From contig CAINRC010000181.1 in assembly GCA_903852495.1 (NCBI GenBank), positions 1 to 64,000 on the forward strand: 64,000 nt of DNA, read 5' to 3'. The notes beneath the pieces are model-generated. The model had not been told where the DNA came from, did no database searches, and worked only from the letters and a program-made list of their open reading frames with translations. How positions within the stretch are numbered: position 1 is the stretch's first letter; each line of letters opens with the position of its first letter. The stretch comes from an uncultured Geobacteraceae bacterium (GTDB lineage Bacteria > Desulfobacterota > Desulfuromonadia > Geobacterales > Pseudopelobacteraceae). This document shows positions 48,360 to 56,567 of the stretch, piece after piece. Made by a program: the position numbers and the translations under genes.

Positions 48360-49382
48360 CTATTTCTGCGACAGGCGATGTACGCACTCCACCATGAAGC
48401 GGGCATTTTCAGGCGGGACAGTCGGCAGGATGCCATGCCCGAGGTTGAAAATGTGTCCCGGTCGGCCGGCGTTTTCATCCAGCACCCGCTTGACTTCACG
48501 CTCGATAATTTCCTTTGTTGCAAACAGCACGGTCGGATCGAGGTTGCCCTGCACCGCCATCTGCGAACCGAGAATATCGCGGGCCGCGCCCAGGCTGACG
48601 TGCCAGTCGAGTCCCATAACATCGCCGCCGGCTTTCCGCACTGTATTCAGCATCGCCCCGGATCCTTTAACGAAATGAATAACCGGCGTTTCCATCCGGT
48701 TCAACCCGTTGATCAGCCGCGTAGTATAGGGGAGCACATAGCGTTCATAATCAGCCGGGGAGAGAATACCGCCCCAGGTATCAAAAATCTGGATGCACTG
48801 AGCACCAGCAGTAATCTGGGCGTTCAGATATTCCATACTCATGGTGGTGATTTTTTCCATCAGGGCAGCGTAGACGTCCGGTGCGGCATACATCATCCGC
48901 TTGATCTGGGCAAAATCCTTGGAGCCTTTTCCCTCAACCATATAGCAGGCGAGGGTAAACGGAGCGCCGCCGAAACCGATGAGGGGCACTTTCCCGGCCA
49001 GTTCGCGGCGCAGTATTTTGATCGTTTCCAGGACATAGGGGACATCCTGTTCCATCTGCGGAATACGCAATTTTTCCACATCCGCCATGCTGCGGATCGG
49101 GCTTTCAAACACCGGCCCCGGAACAAAATCCAGCTTCATCCCCATCGGTTCTACCGGAGTGAGGATATCGGAAAACATGATCGCAGCGTCCACGCCGAGA
49201 ATGTCAACCGGCTGAATACTAACCTCAGCAGCCAGTTCAGGGGTTTTGCACAACTCCAGAAACGTACATTTGGAGCGAACCGCCATGTACTCGGGGAGAT
49301 AACGACCAGCCTGCCGCATCAGCCAGACCGGTGTCCGGTCAACCGGCTTACCCCAACAGGCATCAAGAAATCTTGTATTCAT
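48360..49382 (-). CDS. hemE: Uroporphyrinogen decarboxylase
   Basis: 340 residues. It removes the four acetate carboxyls of uroporphyrinogen III to give coproporphyrinogen III in haem synthesis. The N-terminal signature PVWLMRQAGRYLPEY and the internal GFGGAPFTLACYMVEG are intact. It is the first gene of a minus-strand group of four; GGAG lies upstream of the ATG at 49382. Together with hemL it is the second tetrapyrrole gene of the window. Confidence 0.96.
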   Translation of the reverse strand: MNTRFLDACWGKPVDRTPVWLMRQAGRYLPEYMAVRSKCTFLELCKTPELAAEVSIQPVDILGVDAAIMFSDILTPVEPMGMKLDFVPGPVFESPIRSMADVEKLRIPQMEQDVPYVLETIKILRRELAGKVPLIGFGGAPFTLACYMVEGKGSKDFAQIKRMMYAAPDVYAALMEKITTMSMEYLNAQITAGAQCIQIFDTWGGILSPADYERYVLPYTTRLINGLNRMETPVIHFVKGSGAMLNTVRKAGGDVMGLDWHVSLGAARDILGSQMAVQGNLDPTVLFATKEIIEREVKRVLDENAGRPGHIFNLGHGILPTVPPENARFMVECVHRLSQK

Positions 49383-49477
49383 TGTAAGTTCTCCTCAGTA
49401 ACGCGCAAGGCGTAGAAATCGGCTTAAAAAGCGTGGCATTGTAATTTTAAACAGCGTGAGAAGTCAAATAATTTAGG

Positions 49478-49681
49478 TCATGCCGCCTCAACGGAAAACG
49501 CTCTTCTCCCGAACACAACCCGGTCCCCCGGATACAGTTTGCGACCGCGACGAAGTTCCACTTCGCCGTTCACCGAAATGTACCCCTCTGCAATCATAAG
49601 TTTTGCCTCGCCGCCTGAAGAGACCGCATTTTCGGCTTTGAGCAGACTATCAAGCTTGATATATGGTGTCGTTATCTGCAT
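49478..49681 (-). CDS. Small S4-domain RNA-binding protein
   Basis: 67 residues. The S4 pattern (IKLDSLLKAENAVSSGGEAK, then EGYISVNGEVELRRGRKLYPGD) matches the YbcJ/RlbA-type small S4 family, thought to bind structured RNA. The ATG at 49681 has only a weak G-rich site upstream. It is a stand-alone gene, 24 bases from its upstream neighbour on the same strand. Confidence 0.85.
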   Translation of the reverse strand: MQITTPYIKLDSLLKAENAVSSGGEAKLMIAEGYISVNGEVELRRGRKLYPGDRVVFGRRAFSVEAA

Positions 49682-49705
49682 GGTTTTTTGGTGCCCCCCT
49701 GATTC

Positions 49706-50050
49706 CTATTCAGCAACTTGTTCGGTATTTCCTGCCTGCTGGTTTTTGCCTATCGCCCCGCAAGCCGGGCACTTATACTTCCCCCAGTAGAACGCCAGAA
49801 AGATCAAACCGGGTATGTACCCGAGCAGAAAACCGGCAATTACAATGAATTTTGGAGCTTTATAGTTCGCAAGCCATGTCTTCATTTCCCCTTCATGGCC
49901 ACACGCAAGACATTTCCGAATATGACTGCCGGTGTCCAACGCATCAGAGGTGGCAATAGGCGGGGAACTGTCTGAAGACTTATTTTTCATCCAGGCGGAG
50001 AAGGCGATAGAACCGCCAACAATGACGAACAACAGTATTACAATTTCCAT
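49706..50050 (-). CDS. Membrane protein with split zinc-ribbon cysteines
   Basis: 114 residues. There is an N-terminal membrane helix (about 3-20) and a second hydrophobic stretch (about 68-89). Two Cys pairs lie either side of the second stretch: CLACG (Cys47/50) and CPACG (Cys94/97). They look like the halves of one zinc ribbon separated by a hairpin in the membrane. No named family is recognised. GAGGGAA lies upstream of the ATG. Confidence 0.7.
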   Translation of the reverse strand: MEIVILLFVIVGGSIAFSAWMKNKSSDSSPPIATSDALDTGSHIRKCLACGHEGEMKTWLANYKAPKFIVIAGFLLGYIPGLIFLAFYWGKYKCPACGAIGKNQQAGNTEQVAE

Positions 50051-50209
50051 TACAAATTCCCTCGTATTAAGAACAGCGTAGGTGTGGGGTTAATTGCAGG
50101 TACCTGCAGAATCGGAGCTTATCCCGTGCCTGACACGGTAGTCAATGAAATACATTCCAATAGTGCAATACGACGGGGTGACATTGGGGGAGAAAACAAG
50201 ACTGGATGC

Positions 50210-50977
50210 CTACGGCAGGTGAGCTTTAAACACCGGCAGAAACTTTATACGGTAATACATCAATCCTATCTGTTCACGAATGGCAGTATCAGCCAAATAC
50301 AATGCGTGGGGGTTGGGCAGGCAATCCATGAACGTCATCAGGGAGGTATCCACCTTGAAGTCAACGGTATAGGGGTACACCACGAACCCTTTGTTTTCAA
50401 AAAGCAGCTTTGCCCGTGGCATGTGAAAAGCTGATGTCACAAGCAGAATCGATGGTTTTTTCTGACCCAGTAATTTCTTTACGGCAGACGCTTCCTGCTC
50501 CGTGTTCTGAACTTCCCCTGTCACAAAAACATCACGTTCCGGCACACCCACGGACAGTGCAAACTTTTTCAGTGTAACCCCTTCCGGCGTTGCACCTTTT
50601 TCCCACGGTAAAAGCCCGCCGGTAAACACCAGTTTTTTTGATTTACCCAGTTTGTAGAGATCCACCCCGCCAAAGAAGCGATCCGGGTCACACCATTCCG
50701 TAACTATCCCGCCTGATGATTTAACATTAGTCAGCATCCCGCTCAGCACAACGATTGCACTCGCCTCCGGCACTGTCTCCGGACTTGCCTTGACCGCAAA
50801 ATTTTCAGCGAATCGGATAAACTGATTTGCAACCACCGGGGTACTGAAAAGATACAGCAAGGCAATCCCCATGAACGCAACTATAGGTTTTCTTCTTATT
50901 GATCCATACGCAACCAAAATGCAGACGATCACAATCGGTGAGAGCAGCAACGGTAATAGCTTGTGGAGGTAGATCAT
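50210..50977 (-). CDS. YdcF/DUF218 family membrane protein
   Basis: 255 residues. Two N-terminal membrane helices precede the DUF218 core: AIVVLSGMLT, LVFTGGLLPWEKGATPEG, and ILLVTSAFHMPRAKLLFENKG. This family includes SanA and ElyC, linked to envelope integrity and vancomycin permeability. The ATG at 50977 is used; the extension to 51031 is not conserved-looking. It is next to a papain-like protease gene on the same strand, 69 bases away; whether they work together is unknown. Confidence 0.82.
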   Translation of the reverse strand: MIYLHKLLPLLLSPIVIVCILVAYGSIRRKPIVAFMGIALLYLFSTPVVANQFIRFAENFAVKASPETVPEASAIVVLSGMLTNVKSSGGIVTEWCDPDRFFGGVDLYKLGKSKKLVFTGGLLPWEKGATPEGVTLKKFALSVGVPERDVFVTGEVQNTEQEASAVKKLLGQKKPSILLVTSAFHMPRAKLLFENKGFVVYPYTVDFKVDTSLMTFMDCLPNPHALYLADTAIREQIGLMYYRIKFLPVFKAHLP

Positions 50978-51046
50978 GGGGAAACCCTGGGACCTCAGAG
51001 ACTCTATAGGCTGACGATGTACTGAAAACAATCTACCTTTAATTTG

Positions 51047-52906
51047 TTATATTTCAAACAAATATTTTTTAATAATATTGCAAACGAACAACAGGAAAAG
51101 TACAACTACCACAACTGACAGATAACCGGAAATCAGCAAGTAGGAAAAGCCAACCAACGGGTATAGAGCCACTCTTATCGCCGCTTTTAGCAGTGGCATG
51201 TCCTTAATATAGTTTGCCGCTGCTGGACCAGTGCGATAATACCAGGCAACAAATTTCTGCCCAAGACTATTGGTCAGCAAATACCTGTCTCGAAATTGCC
51301 GAAGGATTTCTACCTGTCCGGCCATTGGCGATCCAAATGCCATCGTAGCGATAAAACAGCCCCCTTTTTCATTGTTTCTTGTCGTAAAGGATGTCGGGGT
51401 TGAAGCTGAAGATTCTAATCCCCGTTCATCCAGATAGATCACCTGCCAGAAATACTGCGTGTTTGCTTGAAGGATGCCGGATGGAACAGTGAAAGAATTT
51501 TTGTTGGCTGCATCGAAGGTACTGGAATAAATGATGTCACCTGAAGCATTTTTTATGGTCCACTGGCTTGACTTATGCGTATCGCCGTCATAATCCACAA
51601 ACACAGATGCAAAAAAAGTTACAGGTAGTACTGCGTCAGAGCCATCGGCAGGATACATATTTATCGGTTGAGCCGGCCGTGTGTTTATTTGTGCGGAAAG
51701 CGGGATATTTTTGGTGACTCCGGCAGACACCACTTGAAGTTCCCCTGGATCGGTCGTCTTCCCCGCATGTGCAGTATATGTTACTTGGAAGCCAGTCGAA
51801 GCAGCTGATTCCAGCACTGAAACGCTGGGCAGGGAAACTGAATAATTCTGGTTATTAGCCGTGAAAGAGACATTTGTTAATGGTACTGACCCATTATTCG
51901 TTACTGTGAATGGAACAGTTTGGGATGGTTGATCCGGCAGTAATCGCATACCGAAATCAGCTTCGGATGGGCTTAGGACAAACGAGGCGCCGGGCACGAC
52001 AGCAAAGTTAATGGCATAAACATTTTTCTCGATTCCGCACTCGTTGGTGCCTGCCCTGATTCTGAAATACCCGCCTTCACCCCAATCTGGTCCCCAGGTG
52101 TTCTTGACTATCCAGGATTGTTCAGCATCATCGTAACCGACAATAGTGACGGAATGGTTTCCTTCAATAAAGCCGTCTACATGACTGTAGACTCCCGATT
52201 CGTAGGACATAAAGTCCTCGTAAATAATATAGGTCGTGTATAATGGCCCATACTGAACAAGAGCGCTTTTTATAGATTCAACTGACGTTGCAACATCCTC
52301 AAAACCTGTAACCCGATAGGTGTTTTGCTGCATCATGGTGGTACAGGTTCCATCTATTCCGGTTTCCCCGGAACTGTAGGGAGCATCGGTTTCAAGTGGA
52401 ATACCGGTTGTCTGCAAGTATGACAGCGCACGGTCAAGGTACCCGCCTTTGCACCCCAGATTAGTGGTATCGCACGATATTAACGCTTGCTCCGAAAGAC
52501 TCAAATCCTTATCAGGCGTATTACTTGTAATGAGCACACGTGATTCGAGAACTGCTGCAGCGCTAATTGCCCAGCATGAGCTGCACCCTTTCTGTGCTTT
52601 GACCCTTGAGACGTAATTGTGGCCATTAACGTTTCGCCAATCAAATTTAGTGGGGAGATTGCCTGCGGGCGAATACCGGGACGTCTTGGCTTGTGTCTTT
52701 GGGACAGGCATATTGAACGTTGCCGGCATGTAGAAGTATTTTTTTTTCGTTGCGGGTAGTTTCGATAGGGACGTTTCACCGGCAACCCAGTTGGCGCCTT
52801 TGTCGCGGATGGCCTGATTGATGGTGGTCGCGTCAAGCGCCAGCAGAGGAGTAGTAACAAACACAAGTAGCAGAGAGAAAACAGCAGTCATCGCACATTT
52901 TTTCAT
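51047..52906 (-). CDS. Secreted papain-like (C1A) cysteine protease with C-terminal CFI-box and membrane anchor
   Basis: 619 residues. Signal peptide 1-23; a propeptide resembling that of cathepsin B (TTINQAIRDKGANWVAGE, about 27-44); and the protease domain (about 85-305) with Gln106, catalytic Cys111 (KGCSSCWAIS), His251 (EGNHSVTIVGYDD) and Asn269 (WIVKNTWGPDWGEGGYF). An Ig-like and a fibronectin-like domain follow. The end holds GGCFIATMAFGSP (515-527), the CFI-box seen in C-terminal sorting-type regions of Geobacter proteins, then a membrane helix. The ATG at 52906 gives the signal peptide; an ATG at 52927 is possible. It is adjacent to ydcF-like. Confidence 0.88.
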   Translation of the reverse strand: MKKCAMTAVFSLLLVFVTTPLLALDATTINQAIRDKGANWVAGETSLSKLPATKKKYFYMPATFNMPVPKTQAKTSRYSPAGNLPTKFDWRNVNGHNYVSRVKAQKGCSSCWAISAAAVLESRVLITSNTPDKDLSLSEQALISCDTTNLGCKGGYLDRALSYLQTTGIPLETDAPYSSGETGIDGTCTTMMQQNTYRVTGFEDVATSVESIKSALVQYGPLYTTYIIYEDFMSYESGVYSHVDGFIEGNHSVTIVGYDDAEQSWIVKNTWGPDWGEGGYFRIRAGTNECGIEKNVYAINFAVVPGASFVLSPSEADFGMRLLPDQPSQTVPFTVTNNGSVPLTNVSFTANNQNYSVSLPSVSVLESAASTGFQVTYTAHAGKTTDPGELQVVSAGVTKNIPLSAQINTRPAQPINMYPADGSDAVLPVTFFASVFVDYDGDTHKSSQWTIKNASGDIIYSSTFDAANKNSFTVPSGILQANTQYFWQVIYLDERGLESSASTPTSFTTRNNEKGGCFIATMAFGSPMAGQVEILRQFRDRYLLTNSLGQKFVAWYYRTGPAAANYIKDMPLLKAAIRVALYPLVGFSYLLISGYLSVVVVVLFLLFVCNIIKKYLFEI

Positions 52907-53251
52907 ACTCGTATTATCCCCACGCATTTCTTTTTTGACGTACTCGTACTAAAGCAACGATTCATTTGTTTTACTATCGGTAGCGATTAATTTTAACCGC
53001 AATTATGAATAGCTACGGTTGTTTTCTTGTTTTTAATGGTCGTGAATTTTTCTCCACAATATTGCGTATTCCCCCCTTATGCAATAACAGAAATACGATA
53101 AGGCAAAGGGAAGGTCAGTGCAATGATTACCAGATTGTCAGTATCAAGACAGGGGACGGCGGGCAGGTACGGTTTGGACATCTTTTTAAAAGGGACTTCT
53201 TGCCAGTATCAGCAGTATGGTGTCTATAGCACACATATACAAGGAGCGGTA
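52907..53251. other. Intergenic region between the protease and brnT
   Basis: 345 bases without a supported gene. It is AT-rich. A weak promoter-like pair for brnT (TTGCCA and TCTATA) lies at about 53203-53231. Nothing else is recognised. Confidence 0.4.
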
Positions 53252-53545
53252 ATGGAGCCATTTAATAAGATAACCGGCTTTGAGTGGGACAGTGGTGACG
53301 AACAGAAGGACATAAAGCATGGCGTTGCGCCAGCTGAGGCCGAGCAGGTGTTTTTGAATGAGCCGCTTTTGATTCTTGATGATCTGAAACACAGCGATAC
53401 GGAACTGCGTTATCATGCTTTAGGGCGAACAACTGATGGACGGTTTCTCCATATTACCTTCACCATCCGCACCAATAAAATTCGGGTAATCTCCGCCAGA
53501 GATATGCACCGGAAGGAGCGAGCAATTTATGAACAAGAAACTTAA
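53252..53545 (+). CDS. brnT: BrnT-family toxin (ribonuclease of BrnT/BrnA)
   Basis: 97 residues. It matches BrnT: FEWDSGDEQKDIKHGV, then AEQVFLNEPLLI, ELRYHALGRTTDGRFLHITF and the C-terminal RVISARDMHRKER. BrnT toxins are RelE-fold ribonucleases that stop translation. The ATG at 53252 has AAGGAG upstream, and the frame is intact. The antitoxin gene overlaps its 3' end by 17 bases but is frameshifted. BrnT normally shares an autoregulated promoter with BrnA. Confidence 0.85.
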   Translation: MEPFNKITGFEWDSGDEQKDIKHGVAPAEAEQVFLNEPLLILDDLKHSDTELRYHALGRTTDGRFLHITFTIRTNKIRVISARDMHRKERAIYEQET

Positions 53546-53809
53546 AGAAATTCCAAAATTGCCAACGAAGCCGAAGAGCGTGACTTTTGGCTGGTTCACG
53601 ATACAACTGAGTATTTGGACTGGTCTAAAGCAAAAAAAATTTCATTCCCAAACTTGAAACCTACGACTCAATCTATCTCCCTGCGTCTTCCTCTTTGGAT
53701 GTTGGACTCCATAAAGACGACCGCCAACCGCCAGGATGTCCCGTATCAGTCATTAATTAAAGTCTGGTTGAACGAAAAACTTGAAGAATCGCACATCGGA
53801 GCCAAGTAA
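53529..53809 (+). pseudogene. brnA: brnA antitoxin gene with a one-base frameshift
   Basis: The start ATG at 53529 gives MNKKLKEIPK, the usual N-terminus, but after the AAA at 53556-53558 the frame continues into unrelated sequence. If one T is added after 53560 the product reads NEAEERDFWLVHDTTEYLDW and joins the in-frame SKAKKISFPNLKPTTQSIS to the stop at 53809, exactly the family pattern. The ribbon-helix-helix end (SISLRLPLWMLDSIKTTANR) is intact and could be made from the TTG at 53615. It is either a true single-base loss, a sequencing error, or programmed frameshifting. Confidence 0.75.
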
Positions 53810-53840
53810 GCCGTCGCCAAACTGACTATGCTTGCCAAAC

Positions 53841-53884
53841 AAAAAATCCCCCCTTAACTTACACAGCTAAGGGGGGATTTTTTG
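53841..53884. terminator. Bidirectional terminator after brnTA
   Basis: A 16-base stem (AAAAAATCCCCCCTTA and its complement) with A/T-runs on both sides. It ends the + strand toxin unit and faces the minus-strand tRNA/serS unit. Confidence 0.9.
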
Positions 53885-53911
53885 AGAACAGGCAGGGGAT
53901 AGTACACACGA

Positions 53912-53945
53912 GAAGAGGGGTTACCATGCTTGGCAACCCCTCTTC
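53912..53945. other. Perfect hairpin downstream of tRNA-Ser
   Basis: GAAGAGGGGTTACCA and its near-perfect complement form a 15-base stem with one mismatch and a four-base loop. It is 28 bases past the tRNA 3' end on the minus strand and has no T-run, so it is not a clear intrinsic terminator. It could mark the 3' end of the serS-tRNA transcript or be a processed RNA element. Confidence 0.5.
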
Positions 53946-53972
53946 AATCTATCTGATTTGCTTAGTTTTTTA

Positions 53973-54060
53973 TGGCGGAAGAGCAGAGATTCGAACTCTG
54001 GGAGCTGTTACACTCGGCGGTTTTCAAGACCGCTGCCTTAAACCACTCGGCCACCCTTCC
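53973..54060 (-). tRNA. tRNA-Ser (anticodon UGA)
   Basis: 88 nucleotides including an encoded CCA. The acceptor stem pairs GGAAGGG with CTCTTCC. The anticodon loop CTTGAAA gives UGA, and the long variable arm (CGAGTGTAACAGCTCCCAGAG region) is that of a class II tRNA-Ser. It lies 72 bases after serS on the same strand, which is unusual and suggests shared expression. Confidence 0.95.
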
Positions 54061-54131
54061 ATTGTCATGCGTGTGGCGTTATAGCACACTTGTTTTCAAT
54101 TTTCAATCTGCTTGCGAATATAGAGCAACAC

Positions 54132-55403
54132 TCATCGCACGATCCGTTCCAGCCCCCCCATATAGGGCAGCAGCGCCGGCGGGATCAGCACAGAACCATC
54201 CTCCTGCTGATAATTTTCCAGAACAGCTACCAGAGTACGCCCGGCAGCCAGACCGGAACCGTTCAGGGTATGGACGAACTCCGGCTTACCCTTTTCATCT
54301 TCGCGGAAGCGGATCGATGCTCGACGCGCCTGGAAATCTCCGAAATTGCTGCATGAGGATATCTCGCGATAGCAGCTCTGCCCCGGCAGCCAGACTTCAA
54401 GGTCGTATGTCTTGGCCGACGAGAAACCGATGTCACCGCTGCACAGCGCCATGACGCGATAGGGAAGTCCCAGCAGCTGCAGCACCTTTTCGGCGTGTCC
54501 GGTCAAAGTTTCCAATTCGGCGTCCGACCGGGACGGATGGACAAATTTCACCAGCTCCACCTTGTTGAACTGATGCTGACGGATCAACCCGCGGGTGTCC
54601 TTGCCGTAGGAACCGGCCTCCCGGCGGAAGCAGGGGGTATAGGCACAATAGCTGATCGGCAGATCACTTTTTTTGAGGATTTCACCGCGATGGATGTTGG
54701 TCACCGGCACTTCAGCGGTCGGAATCAGGTAGAACTCCGGATCGACCAGCTTAAACAGATCATCCTCAAACTTGGGAAGCTGGCCGGTCCCCTGCATGGA
54801 ATCTCGGTTAACCATGAACGGAGGGAGTACCTCCTGATAGCCATGCTCCCCAGTATGCAGGTCAAGCATCAGGTTGATCAGTGCCCGCTCAAGACGCGCT
54901 CCGGCCCCCCGGTACAGGGTAAAACGGGCGCCGGTTATCTTGGCCCCCCGCTCAAAATCAAGGATCCCCAGATCCTCGCCCAGATCCCAGTGCGGCTTCG
55001 CGGTAAAGGGGAGCTCCTGCGGCTCTCCCCAGCTCCTGACCACCACGTTGTCGGACTCAGACCGGCCGATCGGGGTCGTGGCGTGCGGGAGGTTCGGTAC
55101 TGTGAGCAGGAAGTAGTTCAGCTGTTCATCAACCTGATTCAGCTCTTCATCCAGCACCTTGATTTTCTGGGATACGTCCCGCATCTCCAGAATCTTGTCC
55201 TGTACCTGGCTTTTGTCCTTGGTGCGGCCAATCAAATCCGAAACAGAATTGCGCAGCGCCTTGAGCGTTTCCCCCTCTTTCAGGAGAGCGCGCCGTTTTT
55301 CATCAAGTTCTCTAAAACCACCCAGAACGGAATCACCGCCACGGGTACTGAGGCGCCGTTCAGCCTCATCCAGATTTTCGCGAATATATTTCATGTCAAG
55401 CAT
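54132..55403 (-). CDS. serS: Seryl-tRNA synthetase
   Basis: 423 residues. The long helical arm is at the N-terminus (about 30-100). The class II motifs include FRLVD-like [19 protein letters not shown], the motif 2 region [18 protein letters not shown] and the motif 3 [15 protein letters not shown]. It charges tRNA-Ser and tRNA-Sec. The gene is followed by a tRNA-Ser gene. The ATG at 55403 is the first of two in-frame (MLDM); no strong ribosome-binding site is seen. Confidence 0.97.
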   Translation of the reverse strand: MLDMKYIRENLDEAERRLSTRGGDSVLGGFRELDEKRRALLKEGETLKALRNSVSDLIGRTKDKSQVQDKILEMRDVSQKIKVLDEELNQVDEQLNYFLLTVPNLPHATTPIGRSESDNVVVRSWGEPQELPFTAKPHWDLGEDLGILDFERGAKITGARFTLYRGAGARLERALINLMLDLHTGEHGYQEVLPPFMVNRDSMQGTGQLPKFEDDLFKLVDPEFYLIPTAEVPVTNIHRGEILKKSDLPISYCAYTPCFRREAGSYGKDTRGLIRQHQFNKVELVKFVHPSRSDAELETLTGHAEKVLQLLGLPYRVMALCSGDIGFSSAKTYDLEVWLPGQSCYREISSCSNFGDFQARRASIRFREDEKGKPEFVHTLNGSGLAAGRTLVAVLENYQQEDGSVLIPPALLPYMGGLERIVR

Positions 55404-55483
55404 CGGGAAACACCTTTATTTTTCGGTAGTAAGCGTGTATTTAGTAGCACCTGCACAGTTCTACGTCAATGCAAAAGAGCCCC

Positions 55484-56506
55484 ATGAAATCAATAACAGC
55501 CCACATTCTTGTCGCCATTATGCTTCTCCTTCTGCCGCTGCAGCTCCATGCCGAAGAGCTAGTCATCACCGCCGTGGGTGACATTATGCTGGCCGGGATA
55601 TGGACGCCGACCCTGCGGCAAAACGGCTATGGCCATCCGTTTATCGGGGTCAAAAATGTGCTGGCCGCAAGCGATATCAACCTCGCCAATCTGGAGTCAC
55701 CCATAGCCGTGGGTGGACACGAGTATTTTGAAAAGCAGTTCCGCTTCCGGGCCGAACCACAGGTGGCCCCCGCACTCCGGGCGGCCGGTTTCAATCTGGT
55801 GACCCTCGCCAATAACCACAGCATGGATTTTGGCGGTGAAGCGCTGGCAGAAACCCTGCGCCATCTGAGCGCCAACGGCATCGCCTGGATCGGGGCCGGT
55901 AAAAACCTGACAGAAGCCCGCAAAATGGCGCTCTATTCCATCAAGGGCAAAAAAATTGCCTTCCTTGGCTACTCTCTGACCCAACCGATCGAATTCTTTG
56001 CCGGAACGGATCGCCCCGGCACCGCCCCCGGTTATGAGAAGCTGGTAACAGCCGACATCACCGCTGCCCGGAGTCAGGCAGACTACGTTATTGTCTCTTT
56101 TCACTGGGGAAAAGAAGCCAACAGCACGGTTCAGGCGTATCAGCGGGCCGCCGCGCACAAGGCCATCGACGCCGGTGCCGATGTGATTATCGGCCACCAC
56201 CCCCACATATTGCAGGGGGTAGAACGGTACAATCGCGGCATTATTTTCTACAGCCTGGGCAATTTTGCCTTTGCCAGCAAGAGCAAAACCGCTGACGTCA
56301 GCGCCATGATCCGCCTCCGTCTGAATGACGAACGTCGGGAAGCGGAAATTCTGCCGCTTGATGTTCTGCACCGGCGGGTCGGTTTTCAGCCGCAGTTGCT
56401 CACCGGCGAACGGGGTGCTACCGTTATAAAAAAATTGAGCGACCTGTCTGTGCCGTTCAATACGAAGATCCAGAGTAAAGAGGGCAGATACACCATACCA
56501 TTCTAA
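55484..56506 (+). CDS. CapA-family (PGA_cap) metallophosphatase-like protein
   Basis: 340 residues with a signal peptide (residues 1-23). The calcineurin-like PGA_cap fold is shown by TAVGDIMLAG, ANLESPIAVGGHE, TLANNHSMDFGGEAL, SFHWGKE and GHHPHILQGVE. CapA is tied to poly-gamma-glutamate export in Bacillus, but most members are of unknown function. The ATG at 55484 is chosen because it begins the signal peptide. It is divergent from serS and followed by a B12-binding radical-SAM gene. Confidence 0.85.
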   Translation: MKSITAHILVAIMLLLLPLQLHAEELVITAVGDIMLAGIWTPTLRQNGYGHPFIGVKNVLAASDINLANLESPIAVGGHEYFEKQFRFRAEPQVAPALRAAGFNLVTLANNHSMDFGGEALAETLRHLSANGIAWIGAGKNLTEARKMALYSIKGKKIAFLGYSLTQPIEFFAGTDRPGTAPGYEKLVTADITAARSQADYVIVSFHWGKEANSTVQAYQRAAAHKAIDAGADVIIGHHPHILQGVERYNRGIIFYSLGNFAFASKSKTADVSAMIRLRLNDERREAEILPLDVLHRRVGFQPQLLTGERGATVIKKLSDLSVPFNTKIQSKEGRYTIPF

Positions 56507-56567
56507 TGTCAGGAGTTGCGGAAACCCCAAAGATAACCTTGGCGAATTTTCCGGTTTTAAAAAATAC

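Noticed and set aside
48378-49415. 345-codon + strand frame opposite hemE
   Set aside because: It is a shadow of the conserved hemE gene in a GC-rich region.
53912-53945. Intrinsic terminator for tRNA-Ser
   Set aside because: The stem is strong but lacks a T-run on either strand, so it is listed only as a hairpin.
54495-55487. 330-codon + strand frame opposite serS
   Set aside because: It is the antisense shadow of serS, with no family resemblance; serS motifs are complete.
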